Shown here: positions 63,475 through 64,000 of the stretch, one piece after another
Layout of the letters: each line of letters begins with the position of its first letter
Numbering within the stretch: position 1 is the stretch's first letter
Origin: Paraescarpia echinospica
Lineage: Eukaryota > Annelida > Polychaeta > Sabellida > Siboglinidae
Reading direction: 5' to 3'
DNA: 64,000 bases
NCBI GenBank assembly: GCA_020002185.1
Contig: CM034531.1
Span: 83,331,608 to 83,395,607, forward strand
Program-made: the position numbers and the translations under genes
Notes under the pieces: model-generated
The model's database searches: none
Told to the model about the DNA's origin: nothing
What the model saw: the letters and a program-made list of their open reading frames with translations, nothing else

Positions 63475-64000
63475 GTGAGTGTATATTGTGTAGCATTCTC
63501 CATTCTGTCGATGTGTGAACTAGTTATATAACATTAATGTGAATCGAATGAAATCACATGTTCCATATTTTGTATATTTGCAAGATCTATTTATACTGTC
63601 ACCTTTTGGAACTGTTGTAGATGCGAGATGTTCTTTACAACAACAAGTGGACTAATGCATTGACATTTACGAAATAATGCTAACCCGCGCATGACCGCGT
63701 CTTGCATATTTATCCGGGGCAATTTGTTTTCGAGATTATGTATTTGTCTGATTGTATGCATTTCTTCTAGAAGAGTACTATGCATCATTACATTCATAAG
63801 TGAATATGTTGATTCTAACTTCACCATGCTAAAGCAATATGGTTTGTCATCAATAAAATGGCGTCATGTCGTGTATTTCCTGATACTTCTAAATCCGCCC
63901 TCCTCCCCACCTTTCTGCCTAGGCACGTTTAGTTAAACAATTATTGTACACCGTTGGTAGAACAAGAAGTTGGAAAATGTTGCAACGCTTTCCCAAATTT
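63475..64000 (+). other. intron continuing off the window
   Basis: No further exon recognised before the right edge. Confidence 0.5.

Overview
This is a 64 kb piece of AT-rich, repeat-laden metazoan nuclear DNA. Genes are split into small exons with canonical GT-AG introns. Long introns are packed with non-LTR retrotransposon relics, Penelope-like fragments, a pogo-type transposon, MITEs, tRNA-derived SINEs, minisatellites and CA/TA/TC microsatellites. The gene families (a DZIP3-like HEPN protein, a p24/TMED cargo receptor, an array of mind-bomb-type SH3_15 domains) and repeat content suggest an aquatic invertebrate such as a mollusc or other lophotrochozoan, or an amphioxus/hemichordate. The phylum cannot be fixed from sequence alone. 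No rRNA, tRNA, CRISPR array or bacterial-style operon was seen.

Layout. 1-3012: a 42-bp minisatellite and a minus-strand Penelope-like RT fragment. 3013-23050, and possibly to 25952, plus strand: a multi-exon gene with an N-terminal HEPN domain (motif RNNLFH) followed by coiled-coil exons. Its last two identified exons lie in a tandem genomic duplication (about 19.6-20.9 kb and 20.95-23.1 kb). They encode an HGVSIQS heptad array with 5 repeats in one copy and 8 in the other. Intron 1 (over 10 kb) is a transposon graveyard. 24.4-30.4 kb: chimeric LINE relics, no host gene recognised apart from a candidate last exon of the HEPN gene. 31829-35239: a pogo-like DNA transposon with TIRs and a TA target duplication; its transposase is broken. 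35721-42366, plus: a complete three-exon p24-gamma (TMED3/7-like) gene. 43612-44490, plus: three small exons ending in an acidic C-terminus, not recognised. 45625 to beyond the right edge, plus: one large gene of at least 13 exons encoding an array of mind-bomb-type SH3_15 domains built by intragenic module duplication; its introns host a CR1 LINE, SINEs and nested MITEs.

How the genes relate. DZIP3 and mind bomb are both ubiquitin E3 ligases in vertebrates, but no RING, zinc-ligand or ankyrin exons are visible here, so no E3 activity is claimed for either gene. TMED acts in the early secretory pathway and has no evident link to its neighbours. The most unusual features are the duplicated heptad-encoding exon pair, whose intron phases forbid splicing 7A to 6B, and the modular SH3_15 array.
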